Source: Kofleriaceae bacterium | GTDB taxonomy: Bacteria; Myxococcota_A; Polyangia; Haliangiales; Haliangiaceae | DNA: 64,000 bases | Direction: 5' to 3' | Assembly: GCA_024762925.1 (NCBI GenBank) | Contig: JANTGM010000012.1 | Span: forward strand, 1-64,000 | Shown: in pieces, positions 24,484 through 33,381 of the stretch | Layout of the letters: the number at the start of each line of letters is the position of its first letter | Position numbering within the stretch: the stretch's first letter is position 1 | Program-made: the position numbers and the translations under genes | Notes under the pieces: model-generated | Databases searched by the model: none | What the model was told of the DNA's origin: nothing | The model's input: the letters and a program-made list of their open reading frames with translations, nothing else

Positions 24484-25655
24484 TCGTCTTGTGGATCGAG
24501 CTCTACGGTGGGTTCGCCACTAAACTCACGGGGCGTTCCCATGCCATCTTGGGTCTTCGACCGTGCACGTTGAGGACGACCTAGCGGCATTGTTGCGCGC
24601 AAGTCGGTCTCTTCAGCAACTACCCCTTTGCTGTCGGTGCCTTCGGCGCGAAGCCCAGGGGCGGGCACAGATCTTGGCGTATCAGCGGTCGCATCAAGAT
24701 TTGGCGCATCCACTGGCATCGTGTCGTCTTTTGAGATCGCGTGTGGAATCCCATCGGAGGTTCCCCGCACGATTGGCAACGGCGCAGTCGATACTTCTTT
24801 GACCTCGGGCGCCTTGACCACTTCGACGATCACAGCAGTGATGTTGTCGTGACCTCCGCGTTCCTTTGCGGCATCGATCAGAGTCTGGAGGGCTTCCTCG
24901 GGATCTTTGCTGGTGACTTCTTCGTAGAGTTCTTCTTCCTGCGGGAAGTAGTCATGCAAGCCATCCGAGCACAACAGGAGGCGATCGCCTTCATGCAGGG
25001 TGAGATGAGCCATCTCGACGCCGACTTCAGCCGCAACACCTAGCGCGTTCACTAAGATGGTGCGAAGTGGTGAGACCAGAGCTTCTTCTGCGGAGAGTTT
25101 GCCTTCCACAACCAACACTTCGGCAACGGTGTGATCGGCTGTGATCTGTGCTGCGCTATCACCTCGCATGAGGTAGGTGCGGCTATCGCCGACATGCGCG
25201 ATAAATGCGTCCTGCCCAGCAACGAGCAAGACATCAAGTGTCGTGCCCATACCTTGCTTGTCGGGCTCAGCAACACCGCGTTCGAAGACCGAGCGATGTG
25301 CCTCTCGAACTGCTTCCTCGAGAACTTGGGCTATCTCCTGTCGCCCCTCTTCGTCCGGACTCTCGATGAATTCTTCGATGGTCTCAAGCGAGCCATTTAG
25401 CGACCGGCGAATGCCATCAACGGCCATGGCCGAAGCGACTTCTCCCGCAGCGTGGCCACCCATGCCATCAGCAACAACAAAGAAACGCATCCCATCATCG
25501 ATGGTTGCCGAGTCCTCATTGTGATCACGAACTACGCCGACGTCTGTCAACATCGCAGAGCGAAGCTGTACGGCCGCATCTTCGTCTTCGGTTCTGGCGC
25601 TTTTTGAATCGTGGTCGGGCATAGACGGTGACTCTGATTGGAGTAATGTTGTCAC
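24480..25655 (-). CDS. PP2C-family Ser/Thr protein phosphatase
   Basis: A 391-residue protein with a PPM-type phosphatase domain at ~25-275: [12 protein letters not shown] (first metal-binding Asp), [18 protein letters not shown] (core DGMGGH), [23 protein letters not shown] and [13 protein letters not shown] (last metal Asp with DN). About 115 residues of low-complexity tail follow, with [10 protein letters not shown]-like segments that resemble FHA-binding phospho-Thr peptides. The likely targets are Ser/Thr kinases such as the one at 42086. Start could be GTG 25655 or ATG 25622. The stop codon lies within element copy F. Confidence 0.9.
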   Translation of the reverse strand: MTTLLQSESPSMPDHDSKSARTEDEDAAVQLRSAMLTDVGVVRDHNEDSATIDDGMRFFVVADGMGGHAAGEVASAMAVDGIRRSLNGSLETIEEFIESPDEEGRQEIAQVLEEAVREAHRSVFERGVAEPDKQGMGTTLDVLLVAGQDAFIAHVGDSRTYLMRGDSAAQITADHTVAEVLVVEGKLSAEEALVSPLRTILVNALGVAAEVGVEMAHLTLHEGDRLLLCSDGLHDYFPQEEELYEEVTSKDPEEALQTLIDAAKERGGHDNITAVIVEVVKAPEVKEVSTAPLPIVRGTSDGIPHAISKDDTMPVDAPNLDATADTPRSVPAPGLRAEGTDSKGVVAEETDLRATMPLGRPQRARSKTQDGMGTPREFSGEPTVELDPQDD

Positions 25656-25869
25656 GCGCTTAGGACATTTGTCGAGCGTCGCCGCTCAAATCTGCACTGC
25701 TGCGCTGTGACCCTCAAATGCACTGAAACACCATCAGAGCGCCTATTCGTGCCATTGAAGCGTGGGTTTGCCTCCATACTCAGGATTTGACACATATTGC
25801 ACCCGCAATTGCGGTCTCAAAGCGCGAGATTGACAGCAGCATCTAGGCACCACAAAAGTGTTAGCTAGC

Positions 25870-26778
25870 CTATTGAAGCACCCGGCACTGCAAATCTGGG
25901 GGAGGGCAACCACCCGCCGCCAACCGTGTTCCTTGCGCAACAAGACGGTCCCTTGCGCAGACCACCGCCTCCGTCTCTACATCCGTTGCGACAAAGCGGC
26001 GTCCTTCGCGTTGTGCCACGACCGCGGTTGTTCCCGACCCTGAGAACCAATCGGCGACCACATTGCCTGGCTGGGTCGTTCCCTTCACGATGCGTTCAAG
26101 CAGTCGGCTCGGTTTTTGGGTCGGCCAAGCAACGCGCTCCTTGTCGCTGCGGTTGAGCAGCTCAATATCGGTCCACCAGTCCTCGGGAATTTTGCCGCGA
26201 TGTACCGGATACCGATACACCTTGCCGGTCTTCCTGTCGGTTTTTTCCTGAACTGGCTCGCCGTTCTCGTCCATCACCACGCGCATGTGAGAGGAGGGTT
26301 TACGCGGAACGTGAACGTGTTCTGGATAGAACGCATACTCAGCACTCTTGCCGTACCAGAGGATTGTGTCGTGTTTTCTCGCAAAACGCCTCTTGCTCTT
26401 GCCACCAACCGAGTAGCACCAAATGAGTTCGTTGATAAATCGCGAGCGTCCAAAGAGGGAGTCTAGGTAGACCTTCACGTAGTGCACGCTGCGGTAGTCA
26501 AGGTGCACAAAGAGAGAGCCGGTGGCGCACAGCAGGCGATGACTCTCGACCAAGCATGGAGCAAGCCATTGAACAAAGGCGGTGGGGTTGTTGCGCCCAT
26601 CTGGGTAGCTGCGTCCTTGCGCTGTCTGGGTCTTGCCGGTGCCAAAGGGCGGGTCAATGTAGACAAGGTCCACGCTCTCGTCCTTCATCTCACGTTGCAC
26701 CTCGACACAGTCTGCAGCCACAAGCATGTCGGGCGGGCCTTGTTTGGCTCCGAATTGAATCGTTTGCTGGTTGAGCAT
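25870..26778 (-). CDS. Orphan DNA methyltransferase, DPPF type (beta class)
   Basis: About 302 residues. Motif IV DPPF at residues 42-45 precedes motif I FSGSGTT near residue 245, the order of class-beta N4-cytosine/N6-adenine methyltransferases as found in type III Mod and CcrM relatives. [18 protein letters not shown] is the conserved region before motif I. No restriction enzyme gene is adjacent, so it is an orphan. The frame is open to 27024, but the upstream part overlaps the divergent gene and does not look like an MTase. The last ~20 residues ([14 protein letters not shown]) are atypical. Confidence 0.85.
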   Translation of the reverse strand: MLNQQTIQFGAKQGPPDMLVAADCVEVQREMKDESVDLVYIDPPFGTGKTQTAQGRSYPDGRNNPTAFVQWLAPCLVESHRLLCATGSLFVHLDYRSVHYVKVYLDSLFGRSRFINELIWCYSVGGKSKRRFARKHDTILWYGKSAEYAFYPEHVHVPRKPSSHMRVVMDENGEPVQEKTDRKTGKVYRYPVHRGKIPEDWWTDIELLNRSDKERVAWPTQKPSRLLERIVKGTTQPGNVVADWFSGSGTTAVVAQREGRRFVATDVETEAVVCARDRLVAQGTRLAAGGCPPPDLQCRVLQ

Positions 26779-26805
26779 TCGGGATGCACACCCTACCATC
26801 GCCCG

Positions 26806-27147
26806 GTGCTCACCGACTTTGTGCACTGGTACCCACTTGCAGACGCCGCCGAGCATGCTCCTCCAACTCCAGGAGTGTTCCAGGTCAAGGTGTCCGGCCA
26901 GCTTATTGACTACCCAACGGGCAAGAGCGCAATGGTTTGCTATGGGAGCGGCCAGAATCTGCAGCAGGCCGTAGCCGCCGTGGCAGTCGAGCACCCTGGA
27001 GCCAATTTCATGTGCCGCCATCAAGGCAGCGATGTGCCAGCTGTGTTACTGGACTTTGTGTTGGGGCAGTTTGTTCGACGTTTTGGCATCCCTCCAGCCT
27101 GGCCGGGAACTTCCTGGCAAACTGAGGGACCTGGAAGTAACTCATGA
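26806..27147 (+). CDS. Small protein of unknown function with GIY-YIG-like N-terminal pattern
   Basis: About 113 residues from GTG 26806. [25 protein letters not shown] followed by [15 protein letters not shown] resembles the start of GIY-YIG-type modules (strand with P-x-x-PGV-F, then a Y-x-G strand), but I cannot confirm a nuclease; the protein lacks an obvious catalytic Arg/Glu pair. A longer open frame upstream lies antisense to the methyltransferase and is not used. It is divergent from the methyltransferase by 27 bp and overlaps the next gene by 4 bp. Confidence 0.55.
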   Translation: MLTDFVHWYPLADAAEHAPPTPGVFQVKVSGQLIDYPTGKSAMVCYGSGQNLQQAVAAVAVEHPGANFMCRHQGSDVPAVLLDFVLGQFVRRFGIPPAWPGTSWQTEGPGSNS

Positions 27148-27695
27148 AGCTCGTTGACGCAGAGATCACTCAGGAATCAGAGGGTGCCCCCGATATCCCT
27201 CGGCCTCCTCGGCCCGCGCGTCGGCGCGTCTACACCTCGCTGCTTGTTACGCTAACTGTCTTGGTGGGCACAGTCGCGGTTATCTATGCGGTCTTCCCAA
27301 ATCGTCACAACGAGATTCTGACCTGGGCTGTCGAGGCACATCTCGACACCTCCAATCCCGATCTTTCCTCGCCAAGCGGAAACGAGATTCGGGCATGGTC
27401 CCAGGGGATTTTTGGCGAAACGGTTCCATGGCCAGAGGTTGACGCGACGCTTGTGCCGACCAGTGCGTCGGTAGTATCGGTGTTCAAGCGCGACCTTGCC
27501 TTGGTTCGCTACGATTTTGAAGGAGATGCCGTGAGCCTGGCGTTTTGGCGAGCACGTGACGCACCACCGAGAACTCTTCGCCGAACCGAGGATGGCCTTT
27601 ACGTTGTCTCGTGGCGTCGCAAGCGCTTCACGTGCATTGCGATTGGGCCCGAGGCGAGTCGCGATCGCTGGAAGAAGCGCTTTGGCGCGCCCTAG
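27144..27695 (+). CDS. Single-pass membrane protein of unknown function
   Basis: A 183-residue protein. A Pro/Arg-rich cytoplasmic N-terminus (RPPRPARRRV) is followed by one membrane helix (YTSLLVTLTVLVGTVAVIYAV, residues ~31-51) and a ~130-residue extracytoplasmic domain (SLAFWRARDAPPRTLR, GLYVVSWRRKRFTCIAIG). The layout is that of anti-sigma-factor-like proteins, and the last block resembles the C-terminal part of such proteins, but there is no zinc-binding HCC motif and no sigma factor gene nearby. It overlaps the preceding gene by 4 bp (ATGA). Confidence 0.6.
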   Translation: MKLVDAEITQESEGAPDIPRPPRPARRRVYTSLLVTLTVLVGTVAVIYAVFPNRHNEILTWAVEAHLDTSNPDLSSPSGNEIRAWSQGIFGETVPWPEVDATLVPTSASVVSVFKRDLALVRYDFEGDAVSLAFWRARDAPPRTLRRTEDGLYVVSWRRKRFTCIAIGPEASRDRWKKRFGAP

Positions 27696-27719
27696 CTATC
27701 CTCTCGCGAAGCAGGCTTG

Positions 27720-28907
27720 CTAGTCTCGCGGTTTGGTGTGGCTCGCCCGTGTGAGCCCCAAGTCGCCAAAGCGATCCTTGATCTTGTCCATGACGTCGCC
27801 GAGTCGTTCTCCCTTGGCCCGTTCTTCTTCGTGAAAACCAAGCTGCCTTGGCCCGTGACGGTTTTCCATGTTGGCGGCGCTCACACCACACAAGCGCACT
27901 CGTCCCGCCCTGCCTCGGTTGGAGTCAATAGGGAGGGACCTGAGAAGAGTTCGCACGGTCTGGAAGAGTACCTGACTGTCGCTCGTGGGATCATCGAGAG
28001 TTTGCCTTCGGGTCACCCGCTTGAAGTCTGCATACTTGATTTTTAGTACTGCAGTACGTGCACGCAAGTCGTGTCGTCGGAGCCTGCGACCAACCTTGTC
28101 GCACTGGCCAAGAAGAACGTTCTCGATGAAAGCAATGTCGCTCTGGTCGCTGGAGAATGTTTGCTCATGGCCAATGCTTACCGCTTCGTGTCCACCGGTC
28201 ACAGAACGCGAATCGTGGCCATTGGCGAGAGCATACAGGTGCGAGCCTTGCGCCACACCAAACTTCTTCTCCAAAATGTTCTGAGGGTAGTTCGCTACAT
28301 CGCCAATCGTGTGCAGACCCATGCCTGCGAGTTTTTCTTGGGCGACAGCACCTACTCCCCAGAGCCGTTTGACGGGAAGCGGATGCAGAAATGCCAACAC
28401 CTCGGTGGGGCCTATGATGCACAGACCGTCGGGCTTCCGAATGTCTGAAGCAATCTTGGCCACGAACTTGGTTGGGGCGATTCCCACCGAAGCGATGAGT
28501 CCAACTTCGCTGGCGACCCGCCTTTTGATCTCTCGTGCGACGTCTCGCGGGCTACCAAGCAAGCGTTCGGTGCCGCTGATGTCAACGAACGCTTCATCAA
28601 CAGAGAGCCCTTCGACCAATGGAGAGAAGTCCTCAAGGATGGAGAAGAATGCCGTGGACGCTTCTTGGTAGCGACCCATCGTTGGTGACACGATGATCGC
28701 CTTTGGACATCGGCGCAGTGCCTCTGACATGGGCATCGCGGAGTGCACGCCGAATGTGCGCGCTTCATACGAGGCTGCCGCCACAACACCTCGTCCACCC
28801 GAGCCGCCAACAAGCACTGGGAGTCCTCGGAGCTCCGGGTTGTCCCGTTGCTCCACGGATGCAAAGAACGCATCCAAGTCAACATGCAGAATGTGCCGCA
28901 GAGCCAT
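27720..28907 (-). CDS. dinB: DNA polymerase IV (Y family)
   Basis: A 395-residue translesion polymerase. Catalytic carboxylates lie in [13 protein letters not shown] near the N-terminus and in [11 protein letters not shown] about residue 105; [12 protein letters not shown] and the thumb region [15 protein letters not shown]-like follow, and the little-finger domain is present (ALAKRVxxRLRR-like, [16 protein letters not shown]). No beta-clamp-binding QL-x-LF motif is obvious at the C-terminus. ATG 28907 is preferred over the open frame to 28970. It stands alone; no LexA box was identified. Confidence 0.9.
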   Translation of the reverse strand: MALRHILHVDLDAFFASVEQRDNPELRGLPVLVGGSGGRGVVAAASYEARTFGVHSAMPMSEALRRCPKAIIVSPTMGRYQEASTAFFSILEDFSPLVEGLSVDEAFVDISGTERLLGSPRDVAREIKRRVASEVGLIASVGIAPTKFVAKIASDIRKPDGLCIIGPTEVLAFLHPLPVKRLWGVGAVAQEKLAGMGLHTIGDVANYPQNILEKKFGVAQGSHLYALANGHDSRSVTGGHEAVSIGHEQTFSSDQSDIAFIENVLLGQCDKVGRRLRRHDLRARTAVLKIKYADFKRVTRRQTLDDPTSDSQVLFQTVRTLLRSLPIDSNRGRAGRVRLCGVSAANMENRHGPRQLGFHEEERAKGERLGDVMDKIKDRFGDLGLTRASHTKPRD

Positions 28908-29002
28908 GATCCAGCGCTGACGGTAGCATAGGAGCCGTGTTTGTTGGACGGTGCAGGTGCAAGCGAACACGGCGGAGTTGTTCGCATGGAGGCTTGGCTA
29001 CG

Positions 29003-29992
29003 GTGTTAGGCTACCTTGTGCCCAGGAAACTGCTACGAGTCTTCTTTCACGATCGCTGCTTTGATGGCGCTACAACGGCAGCACTGTTTGCACACTACTT
29101 TCGCAGTATCGAGACCACCGACATCGCGATCGACTTTTGGGGCATGACACACACCGATAGTGACCCCTTCGCCGGCGTGCCATGGGACGCAGACGTCAAT
29201 GCTTGTGTTGACTTCCGCTACTGCGCCGACGAGCGAATGCACTGGTGGTTCGATCATCATCAAAGCGCCTTCCAACCCAGCTCACTGCGCGAACACTTTG
29301 ATAACGTGAAAAGCAAGACACAGTTCTTCGATCCAGCTGCGCGCTCCTGTGCGCTCTTCACCCATAGGGTGATGAAGGAACGACTTGGGTTCGATCTCGA
29401 CGACCCCCACGGATACTGGAGCGATATTCTCAATTGGGCCGATCGCATCGATGGTGCGGTCTTTGAAAGCGCCAAAGAAATCGTTGAGCTCAAAGCCCCG
29501 GCTTTCCACCTCATGGTCTGGCTTCGAAACAATCACGACGCGGCAAAGATGACGAAGACCATCGAGGAAATGGGTCACAGGAGCATCGCAGACCTGGTCG
29601 CGCAACCATGGATCGCCGAAGACGTTCCCGGCCTGCTTGAAGCACATAGGCATTGCGTTGCGCTGATTGGGCAGCGTCTAGAGCGCCACGGCCCGGTCGT
29701 CGCCTACGACTTGTCCGATGATGAGATTGGTGCTCACAGTGGCTTCGCCGCGTATATGCTTGAGCCTTCGGCGACCTACTCTGTTGGGCTGACCTACTCC
29801 GACAGCGGAGCTAGCATCTCTGTTGGATGTAACCCGTGGGCCGAGAATCCCGGGACTAAGAATATTGCTGATATCTGCGAACGCTATGGCGGAGGCGGAC
29901 ATCGAAACGTTGGCGGAATTGCGGTGCCTTCGGGAGAACTGCCTCGGGCTCGTGAGATCGTCAGCGAAGTCATCGCATTGCTCCGTGGCTAG
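29003..29992 (+). CDS. DHH-family phosphoesterase
   Basis: About 329 residues from GTG 29003 (a GGAGG ten bases upstream supports this start; GTG 29018 is an alternative). The metal-binding FHDRCFDGATTAALF, the signature WWFDHHQSAF (DHH), and the C-terminal DHHA1 motif GGGGHRNVGGIAV are present. Family members are RecJ-like exonucleases, nano-RNases or cyclic-dinucleotide phosphodiesterases; the compact size fits the oligonucleotide/dinucleotide-cleaving type. Divergent from dinB, convergent with the YXWGXW lipoprotein gene. Confidence 0.85.
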   Translation: MLGYLVPRKLLRVFFHDRCFDGATTAALFAHYFRSIETTDIAIDFWGMTHTDSDPFAGVPWDADVNACVDFRYCADERMHWWFDHHQSAFQPSSLREHFDNVKSKTQFFDPAARSCALFTHRVMKERLGFDLDDPHGYWSDILNWADRIDGAVFESAKEIVELKAPAFHLMVWLRNNHDAAKMTKTIEEMGHRSIADLVAQPWIAEDVPGLLEAHRHCVALIGQRLERHGPVVAYDLSDDEIGAHSGFAAYMLEPSATYSVGLTYSDSGASISVGCNPWAENPGTKNIADICERYGGGGHRNVGGIAVPSGELPRAREIVSEVIALLRG

Positions 29993-30006
29993 GCACAGTG
30001 TGAATC

Positions 30007-31128
30007 CTAGCGCTGTCGCCAGCCACCGGGAATGAAGATGGCCCCACCAGCCGCTACCCTCCATCGGCTGGGAGTCCAAACAGCACTCGCTGATGGTCGC
30101 AAGCGCCAGACTCCGGCAATCCAGATATAGGCATTGCCGTCCCAACTCCAGTAGCCTGGAGTCCAAAGCATGGCGCCGCCTCGCTGTCCAGGGGCCGTCT
30201 CGGCGCGAAGCGCCGGTGGGGCAAACGCGGCTCTCAGTGTTCTCCCTAGTCGAATGTCGGACGACGGAACACGCCAGTTTCCGGCAATCCAAACCCAGTC
30301 TGCGTCGTGCCAGTGCCAGTAGCCGGGGACCCACTCGGCGTTGACACTCAACCTGGGTGTCTTGATCTCGACGCGGGATGGTGGAGGTGCCTTCGTTGGA
30401 CCTCGGTAGACTTCCGCACTCGCGATTCGCTGGCGAAGTTCTGCTTCGCTTGGAGCCTCGCGGTTGTACGCTTCCTCCCGTTTTCTTGCGCGTCGCTCTT
30501 CCTTCGCTAAGTGTTTCTTCCAGTCTTTTTCTGAAACGCTAGGCCAATGCACAAGGTGTCGAATCTGAACCAATGCGCGCTCAAAGTCGTTGGGCTCTTC
30601 GCTCCAAATCCGAACGTCGATTGGCGCGCCCTCTCGCACGGTGTCGAGGTAGAGAACCGTGGTGGAGGCGTTTGGGCAGACCTCACCTGCAAAGTTGGTG
30701 TCCCGAAACATGCTCGGTCGATTGGTTGGGGCTTCTGAGGTTGTACGACTTCCACTGGGACCGCTCGTTGAAGAACCTGAAGAGCTCGCTCTTGTTTTGG
30801 AGAATTTCTTCGCGACAGTGGCCTCTTGGCCACGCATGACACAACGCTCGTTCTCCCACGGGCCTTCGCCAAATCCAATGGACCGATGTGCCCAAGGCTT
30901 GCCATCGACCCGCACTGATGCTCGAGCGCGAATGCCGTGTACACCGCAGGCTCGAATCTCAATGCTCTCGCCCCACTTTGCTCCCTGTGCGACAAAGCGG
31001 GTCTCAAGCGGGCCTTGCGAGCACCGCTGTGTCGCCTCAAAGGTCTTGGCGTGTACAGGCTTGCTCTTCAGATGAGGCCCACCGCACGCAGCCGAGAGGA
31101 GAGCGAGACAGAGCAGTCGAAGAACCAT
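30007..31128 (-). CDS. YXWGXW-repeat lipoprotein
   Basis: About 373 residues with signal peptide and lipobox SAAC. The middle is unrecognised (with a coiled-coil-like KKHLAKEERRARKREEAY). The C-terminal ~130 residues hold aromatic repeats of the YXWGXW type: VPGYWHWHDADWVWIAGNWR and TPGYWSWDGNAYIWIAGVWR, then WTPSRWRVA and FIPGGWRQR. These repeats are common in proteobacterial cell-envelope proteins of unknown function. ATG 31128 puts the signal peptide at the N-terminus; the frame is open to 31167. Confidence 0.8.
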   Translation of the reverse strand: MVLRLLCLALLSAACGGPHLKSKPVHAKTFEATQRCSQGPLETRFVAQGAKWGESIEIRACGVHGIRARASVRVDGKPWAHRSIGFGEGPWENERCVMRGQEATVAKKFSKTRASSSGSSTSGPSGSRTTSEAPTNRPSMFRDTNFAGEVCPNASTTVLYLDTVREGAPIDVRIWSEEPNDFERALVQIRHLVHWPSVSEKDWKKHLAKEERRARKREEAYNREAPSEAELRQRIASAEVYRGPTKAPPPSRVEIKTPRLSVNAEWVPGYWHWHDADWVWIAGNWRVPSSDIRLGRTLRAAFAPPALRAETAPGQRGGAMLWTPGYWSWDGNAYIWIAGVWRLRPSASAVWTPSRWRVAAGGAIFIPGGWRQR

Positions 31129-31373
31129 GATGTGTCCAAGAGCAATGGCCATGCCCCACAATTCCACGAGCTAAGCCATGGGATTTGCATGCCCTTGAGC
31201 GCCTTGCCCGTCACAAGGGCGTGTCTCGTTTTGCACAACTGTGGCCCTCTAGCAACAGACCTTCACAGTTCCTGAGTGATCGAGCCGAAGCTGGGTGCAA
31301 GCGTGGCGGTTGCAGCGCTAGAGCGTCATGGACTGGGAGTACTCTTCTGCGCCTGATGTTGTCAGAGTGCGCC

Positions 31374-32240
31374 TCAATCCATCACTTCAGGCACGATCGT
31401 TAGGTCCGTGAATGGTGGGCGCACGTAGCCTTGCGTGACCTTGCGCTCTGGTAAGGCAAGGGGCTTTGGCGTCACATCTTCGTATGAGAACTGGCTCAAC
31501 AAGTGGCGAATGCAATTGAGCCTGGCCCTCTTCTTGTTATCAGCCTGCACCACGAACCATGGTGCTTGTTTGATATCTGTGTGAGAGAACATCATGTCCT
31601 TGGCAATGGAGTATTCAACCCAACGATCTCGCGACTCCAAGTCCATGGGGCTTAGCTTCCATCGTCGAACGGGGTCCTTGAGTCTTCGCTGAAAGCGGCG
31701 CTCCTGCTCATCCATGCTCACCGAGAACCAGTACTTGATCACTTTGATTCCTGACCGCACGAGCATTCGCTCGAACTCAGGACAAGAACGAAGGAATTCG
31801 TCGTACTCGTTGTCGGTGCAAAAGCCCATTACGCGTTCGACACCGGCACGGTTATACCAACTGCGATCAAAGAGGACCATCTCACCTGCGGAGGGTAGAT
31901 GGGGTACATAGCGCTGGAAGTACCACTGAGTCTTCTCTCGCTCGGTTGGAGTGCCCAACGCTGCAACGCGACAGACTCGTGGACTCAGGCGCTGCTGAAT
32001 GCGCTTGATGGTGCCACCTTTGCCAGCAGCGTCCCGCCCCTCGAAAATCACGATGACGCGCAACCCCTGGGCCTTTATCCACTCCTGCAGTGTTACGAGC
32101 TCGACTTGCAGCTGTGCGAGCTTCTTCTCGTAAACGTCGCTCTTTATCTTCGGCAGATCCTTTTGTGGTGCAAAATCGTTGGTGCCCTTGCGACGGGCCA
32201 TGGTCTCAGGATCTCGATTTCCTCGTGCTTTCATTCCCAT
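31374..32240 (-). CDS. Polyphosphate kinase 2 family protein
   Basis: A 288-residue PPK2. The P-loop is FEGRDAAGKGGTIKR, the Walker B/lid region is VLFDRSWYNRAGVERVMGF, and the downstream FSVSMDEQERRFQRRLKDP and SPMDLESRDRW blocks are complete. PPK2 enzymes transfer phosphate between polyphosphate and nucleoside mono- or diphosphates; single-domain members of this kind usually phosphorylate NDPs or NMPs from polyP. The ATG at 32240 has an AAGGA seven bases upstream. A second PPK2 gene lies 20 bp upstream in the same direction, so the two are probably one operon. Confidence 0.9.
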   Translation of the reverse strand: MGMKARGNRDPETMARRKGTNDFAPQKDLPKIKSDVYEKKLAQLQVELVTLQEWIKAQGLRVIVIFEGRDAAGKGGTIKRIQQRLSPRVCRVAALGTPTEREKTQWYFQRYVPHLPSAGEMVLFDRSWYNRAGVERVMGFCTDNEYDEFLRSCPEFERMLVRSGIKVIKYWFSVSMDEQERRFQRRLKDPVRRWKLSPMDLESRDRWVEYSIAKDMMFSHTDIKQAPWFVVQADNKKRARLNCIRHLLSQFSYEDVTPKPLALPERKVTQGYVRPPFTDLTIVPEVMD

Positions 32241-32260
32241 GGGTATTTCCTTTCCAGCGA

Positions 32261-33190
32261 CTAGCGAACTGCCTGGCCGTACTTCTTGCGTTGACGCTTC
32301 ATACGCCTCAGTTCTCTGTCACCGCTCACCAACACTTTTGGGTTTGGCTCCATATCGAGGCTGCGACTGCGCCCACGATACTTGATGGAGCGCAAGATGA
32401 GCTTCATGGTCTCGAGGCGAGCGAGGTGTTTGCTATCCGAGCGGATGATGTGCCAAGGGTTGAGGTCGGTGTGTGTTTTTCGCAGAAGTTCATACTTTTT
32501 CTCAGTAAACTCTTCCCAGAGAGCCTGAGCTTGCAAGTCGACCTCGCTGAGCTTCCAACCTCGAAGCGGATCATTCTTTCTCCGCTCAAAGCGCTTTGCC
32601 TGCTCTTCTTTTGTGACGGAAAAATAGAGCTTGAGAAGGATGGTCTTGCCGTCCGCAACGAAGCTCTCTTCGAAGGAATTCACCTTGTTCATGAATTGCC
32701 GATACTGTTTCGGCGTACAGAAGCCCATGACGGGCTCAACCATGGCTCGGTTGTACCAACTGCGATCGAAGAGAACGATTTCACCAGCGTGAGGAAACTG
32801 CTCGATGTAGCGTTTCATGTGAAGCTCGGTCCGCTCGTGCTCCGAGGGCTTACCCAAGGCGACGACCCGGTAGTGCTTCTCGTTCATGTAGCGGGTGACA
32901 CGCCTGAGTGTTCCGCCTTTGCCAGACGCATCGCGCCCATCAAAAAGAATTATCGCCTTGCGACCCGTGGCTTCAAGGTGCGCCTGTAGCTTTATGAGTT
33001 CGGCCTGATAGGGCTTGAGGGCTTCGGACTCAAAGTAGCTCAGTAGCGCGGCACGCAGAATCCGCGTTCGAGGCCTCTTGGGCAACTGACGCACAAAATC
33101 GCGAATGGCATCTTTGTCGGGATTCTCATCGATATTTAGTGCCTTGAGGATGGCCTTGATTTTTGAACTACGACGGTTTGACGTTTCCAT
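32261..33190 (-). CDS. Second polyphosphate kinase 2 family protein
   Basis: About 309 residues. Walker A FDGRDASGKGGTLRR, Walker B VLFDRSWYNRAMVEPVMGF, and FSVTKEEQAKRFERRKNDP match its downstream neighbour closely, but it carries a ~70-residue N-terminal helical extension (SSKIKAILKALNIDENPDKD) and a basic C-terminal tail (RRMKRQRKKYG). The extension suggests a different substrate or partner. ATG 33190 has GGAG six bases upstream; TTG 33202 is an alternative. The first gene of the PPK2 pair. Confidence 0.9.
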   Translation of the reverse strand: METSNRRSSKIKAILKALNIDENPDKDAIRDFVRQLPKRPRTRILRAALLSYFESEALKPYQAELIKLQAHLEATGRKAIILFDGRDASGKGGTLRRVTRYMNEKHYRVVALGKPSEHERTELHMKRYIEQFPHAGEIVLFDRSWYNRAMVEPVMGFCTPKQYRQFMNKVNSFEESFVADGKTILLKLYFSVTKEEQAKRFERRKNDPLRGWKLSEVDLQAQALWEEFTEKKYELLRKTHTDLNPWHIIRSDSKHLARLETMKLILRSIKYRGRSRSLDMEPNPKVLVSGDRELRRMKRQRKKYGQAVR

Positions 33191-33381
33191 GGTGGACTCC
33201 AATGCAACGGACCGATGAGAGTCGATCTGCAGTCTTTGTCTATCCTACGAAACGCTTGATAACTAGCTGATTTTCGCGAAATTTTCGCACATGCCTTGTG
33301 GGGAACCACCCAAATAGCACGTTGACTGCGCCCAGCCCGATACATCATCGATGAAGAGTATTGCGCAAGCCCAGGCGGGCG

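Noticed and set aside
26482-26805. Upstream extension of the plus-strand frame 26482-27147
   Set aside because: It is antisense to the methyltransferase core and has no protein-like pattern; only the part from 26806 reads as a conserved-looking domain.
32090-32989. 299-residue plus-strand frame
   Set aside because: Antisense to the two PPK2 genes, which carry clear catalytic motifs.
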